Shown here piece after piece: positions 62,765-64,000 of a DNA stretch of 64,000 bases (position 1 is the first letter of the stretch; each line of letters opens with the position of its first letter). The notes under the pieces are model-generated. The model did not search any database. It had not been told where the DNA came from and saw nothing but the letters and a program-made list of their open reading frames with translations. The DNA lies in assembly GCF_004962245.1 (NCBI RefSeq), contig NZ_SUHQ01000003.1:62001-126000 (forward strand), given 5' to 3'. This stretch comes from Mesorhizobium sp. (GTDB lineage Bacteria; Pseudomonadota; Alphaproteobacteria; Rhizobiales; Rhizobiaceae). A program made the position numbers and the translations under genes.

Positions 62765-63493
62765 ATGCCGGAGATATCCATCGTCATCCCTTGCCGGAAC
62801 GAGGCGGCGAACCTGCCGCTTCTGCTCGACGAGATCGGGGCGGCGATGGCTGGGCGCGATTTCGAGGTGATCGTCGTCGACGATGGTTCGACCGACGACA
62901 CCGCTTCGGTGCTTGGCGCCCAGGCAGTACTTCACCCTTTTCCGCTTCGCCACCTGCGGCATGAGAAATCCGCGGGCCAGTCTCTCTCGGTGCGTTCGGG
63001 GGCATGGGCGGCCCGCGGCAATATCGTCGCCACGATCGATGGCGACGGCCAGAACGATCCTCAATATATTCCGATGCTGGTCGATGCTCTTCGCCAGGCC
63101 GGTCCCGGTTTCGGTGTTGCGCAAGGGGAGCGCCTGAAGCGCCGCGACAGCAAGATCAAGCAACTGGCGTCCCGTTTTGCCAACTGGCTGAGAAAGGCCA
63201 TCCTGCATGACGAGACCCGCGACACGGGCTGCGGCCTGAAGGCGATCCATACCGACATCCTCAGGAAATTACCGTTCTTCGATGGCACGCACCGTTTTGT
63301 TCCGGCCCTCGTTATCCAGGAGGGGTACCAGGTCGTGCATTGCGACGTCGTCGACCGCTCCCGCCGCCACGGCAAGTCGAATTACGGGATTTTCGATCGC
63401 GGCCTGCAAGGGGTGCTTGATCTCGCCGGCGTCTGGTGGCTGCGCCGAAGGCGCCGGAGAATGCCAAAAACAGAGGAAATCAGGCATGGCTAA
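62765..63493 (+). CDS. Glycosyltransferase family 2 (polyprenyl-phosphate sugar transferase-like)
   Basis: This 242-residue GT-A enzyme has ISIVIPCRNEAANLPLLLDE, VIVVDDGSTDDTASVL, IDGDGQNDPQYIPMLVDALR (DxD-like metal site) and the acceptor-side RDTGCGLKAIHTDILRKL. Size and motifs resemble DPM1 and ArnC-like enzymes that load a sugar onto undecaprenyl phosphate. There is no membrane helix. It overlaps the next gene by 8 bp. With the LAB_N and ArnT-like genes it looks like a system for modifying lipid A or another surface glycan. Confidence 0.88.
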   Translation: MPEISIVIPCRNEAANLPLLLDEIGAAMAGRDFEVIVVDDGSTDDTASVLGAQAVLHPFPLRHLRHEKSAGQSLSVRSGAWAARGNIVATIDGDGQNDPQYIPMLVDALRQAGPGFGVAQGERLKRRDSKIKQLASRFANWLRKAILHDETRDTGCGLKAIHTDILRKLPFFDGTHRFVPALVIQEGYQVVHCDVVDRSRRHGKSNYGIFDRGLQGVLDLAGVWWLRRRRRRMPKTEEIRHG

Positions 63494-63818
63494 CGTGCTT
63501 CAGGAATTAGCGACCTGGCTTCACGAAGTCTTCGTCAAGCAATTCGATGCGTGGGTTTTGCTCGGCTTCGTCGCCCAGTTCTTTTTTTCGATGCGCTTCG
63601 TCGTGCAGTGGGTCGCTTCGGAAAGAGCCAAGCGCAGCGTTGTGCCAATCGCCTTCTGGTTCTTTTCGCTCGGCGGCGGCTGCCTATTGCTGATCTACGC
63701 CATCCAGCGACAGGATCCGGTGTTTATCGCCGGCCAAGCCATGGGTCTGTTCATCTATATCCGCAATCTCTGGCTAATCGCCAACGAGCGTAAGGCGGCG
63801 ATGACAAAGGTCGATTGA
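63486..63818 (+). CDS. Lipid A biosynthesis N-terminal domain (LAB_N) membrane protein
   Basis: This 110-residue protein has three hydrophobic helices: AWVLLGFVAQFFFSMRFVVQ-WVASERAKRSVVPIAFWFFS, GGGCLLLIYAIQRQDPVFIA and GQAMGLFIYIRNLWLI. The F-x-x-R-F-x-x-Q-W-x-x-S-E pattern is the LAB_N signature, a small flippase-like subunit often placed between a GT2 and an ArnT-type transferase. The overlap with the GT2 gene indicates coupling. Confidence 0.9.
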   Translation: MANVLQELATWLHEVFVKQFDAWVLLGFVAQFFFSMRFVVQWVASERAKRSVVPIAFWFFSLGGGCLLLIYAIQRQDPVFIAGQAMGLFIYIRNLWLIANERKAAMTKVD

Positions 63819-63857
63819 GCGCCTGCCTCCATAGCAAGCGAACGGGGAGGGGCCGAC

Positions 63858-64000
63858 GTGGCGAGCAGGAACTACCTTTTTCTCTTCCTGTTCAGCCTGC
63901 TGATGACGGTTTCGGGGCTGGCGACCATGCCGCCGCTCGACCGCGATGAGCCGCGCTTCATGCAGGCCACCAAGCAGATGGTCGAGACCGGCGACTATGT
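63858..64000 (+). CDS. ArnT/PMT-like glycosyltransferase, N-terminus (cut by window edge)
   Basis: Forty-seven codons are visible from a GTG with GGGGAGGGG upstream. The first 22 residues form a membrane helix (SRNYLFLFLFSLLMTVSGLA), followed by TMPPLDRDEPRFMQATKQMV-ETGDY, the first periplasmic loop with the catalytic Asp-Glu of GT39/GT83-type enzymes. It follows the LAB_N gene by 39 bp. The rest lies beyond the window. Confidence 0.85.
   Translation, partial: MASRNYLFLFLFSLLMTVSGLATMPPLDRDEPRFMQATKQMVETGDY

Overview
The window is 64 kb of GC-rich (roughly 60-65%) chromosomal DNA from an alphaproteobacterium of the order Rhizobiales, most likely Mesorhizobium or a close relative. Four things support this: the gene orders plsX-fabH-ihfA-merR and clpP-clpX-lon-hupB, rhizobial-type sugar ABC transporters, small palindromic mosaic repeats of the RIME kind between genes, and the codon and GC pattern. 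There is no intact prophage, insertion sequence or CRISPR array. Most of the window is core chromosome.

Layout. 1-3.3 kb: fatty-acid and phospholipid genes plsX (partial) and fabH, then ihfA, a MerR regulator and a small membrane-anchor protein. 3.4-5.2 kb: a gene-poor stretch with a small secreted protein, a frameshifted HTH gene and tRNA-Pro. 5.2-14.9 kb: an exopolysaccharide locus (Wzy-like polymerase, initiating sugar-phosphate transferase, GT4, Wza-like export lipoprotein, Wzc-like copolymerase with a degenerate kinase domain, FemAB-like acetyltransferase, polysaccharide deacetylase). 14.9-22.5 kb: heme A synthase, a streptomycin-kinase-like protein, argC, an agmatinase-family hydrolase, a GDPD phosphodiesterase, and an aldo/keto reductase with a divergent LysR regulator. 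22.6-32.7 kb: rplM-rpsI, thioesterase, enoyl-CoA hydratase, VOC protein, AAA ATPase, CoA-binding protein, O-acetylhomoserine sulfhydrylase, cupin, periplasmic-type binding protein without signal peptide, cytochrome P450, FAD oxidoreductase and a secreted repeat protein. 33-38.5 kb: the protein quality-control block clpP, clpX, lon, followed by hupB.

38.7-47.5 kb is a sugar uptake and catabolism locus: aldo/keto reductase, creatininase-family hydrolase, CUT1 ABC transporter (binding protein and two permeases on one strand; ATPase, FucU mutarotase and ribokinase-family kinase on the other). 47.6-49.1 kb is a fluoride-resistance operon: a clear fluoride (crcB) riboswitch with a terminator, a 19-codon leader ORF, two crcB genes and a DUF190 gene. 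tRNA-Asp and tRNA-Val follow. 50.4-55.4 kb is a CUT2 sugar operon (ROK regulator, half-size ATPase, binding protein, permease, SDR dehydrogenase). 55.7-64 kb holds an M23 peptidase, a Bcp-type peroxiredoxin, a large AsmA-like protein, tyrS, and an envelope-glycan cluster (GT2, LAB_N protein, start of an ArnT-like glycosyltransferase).

The strongest observations are the riboswitch-controlled crcB pair, two genes that each look interrupted by a single-base deletion in an A-rich run (4.3 kb and 39.93 kb), the kinase-dead Wzc-like protein, and several families of intergenic palindromic repeats, including two 145-152 bp elements bounded by perfect 26-28 bp inverted repeats.
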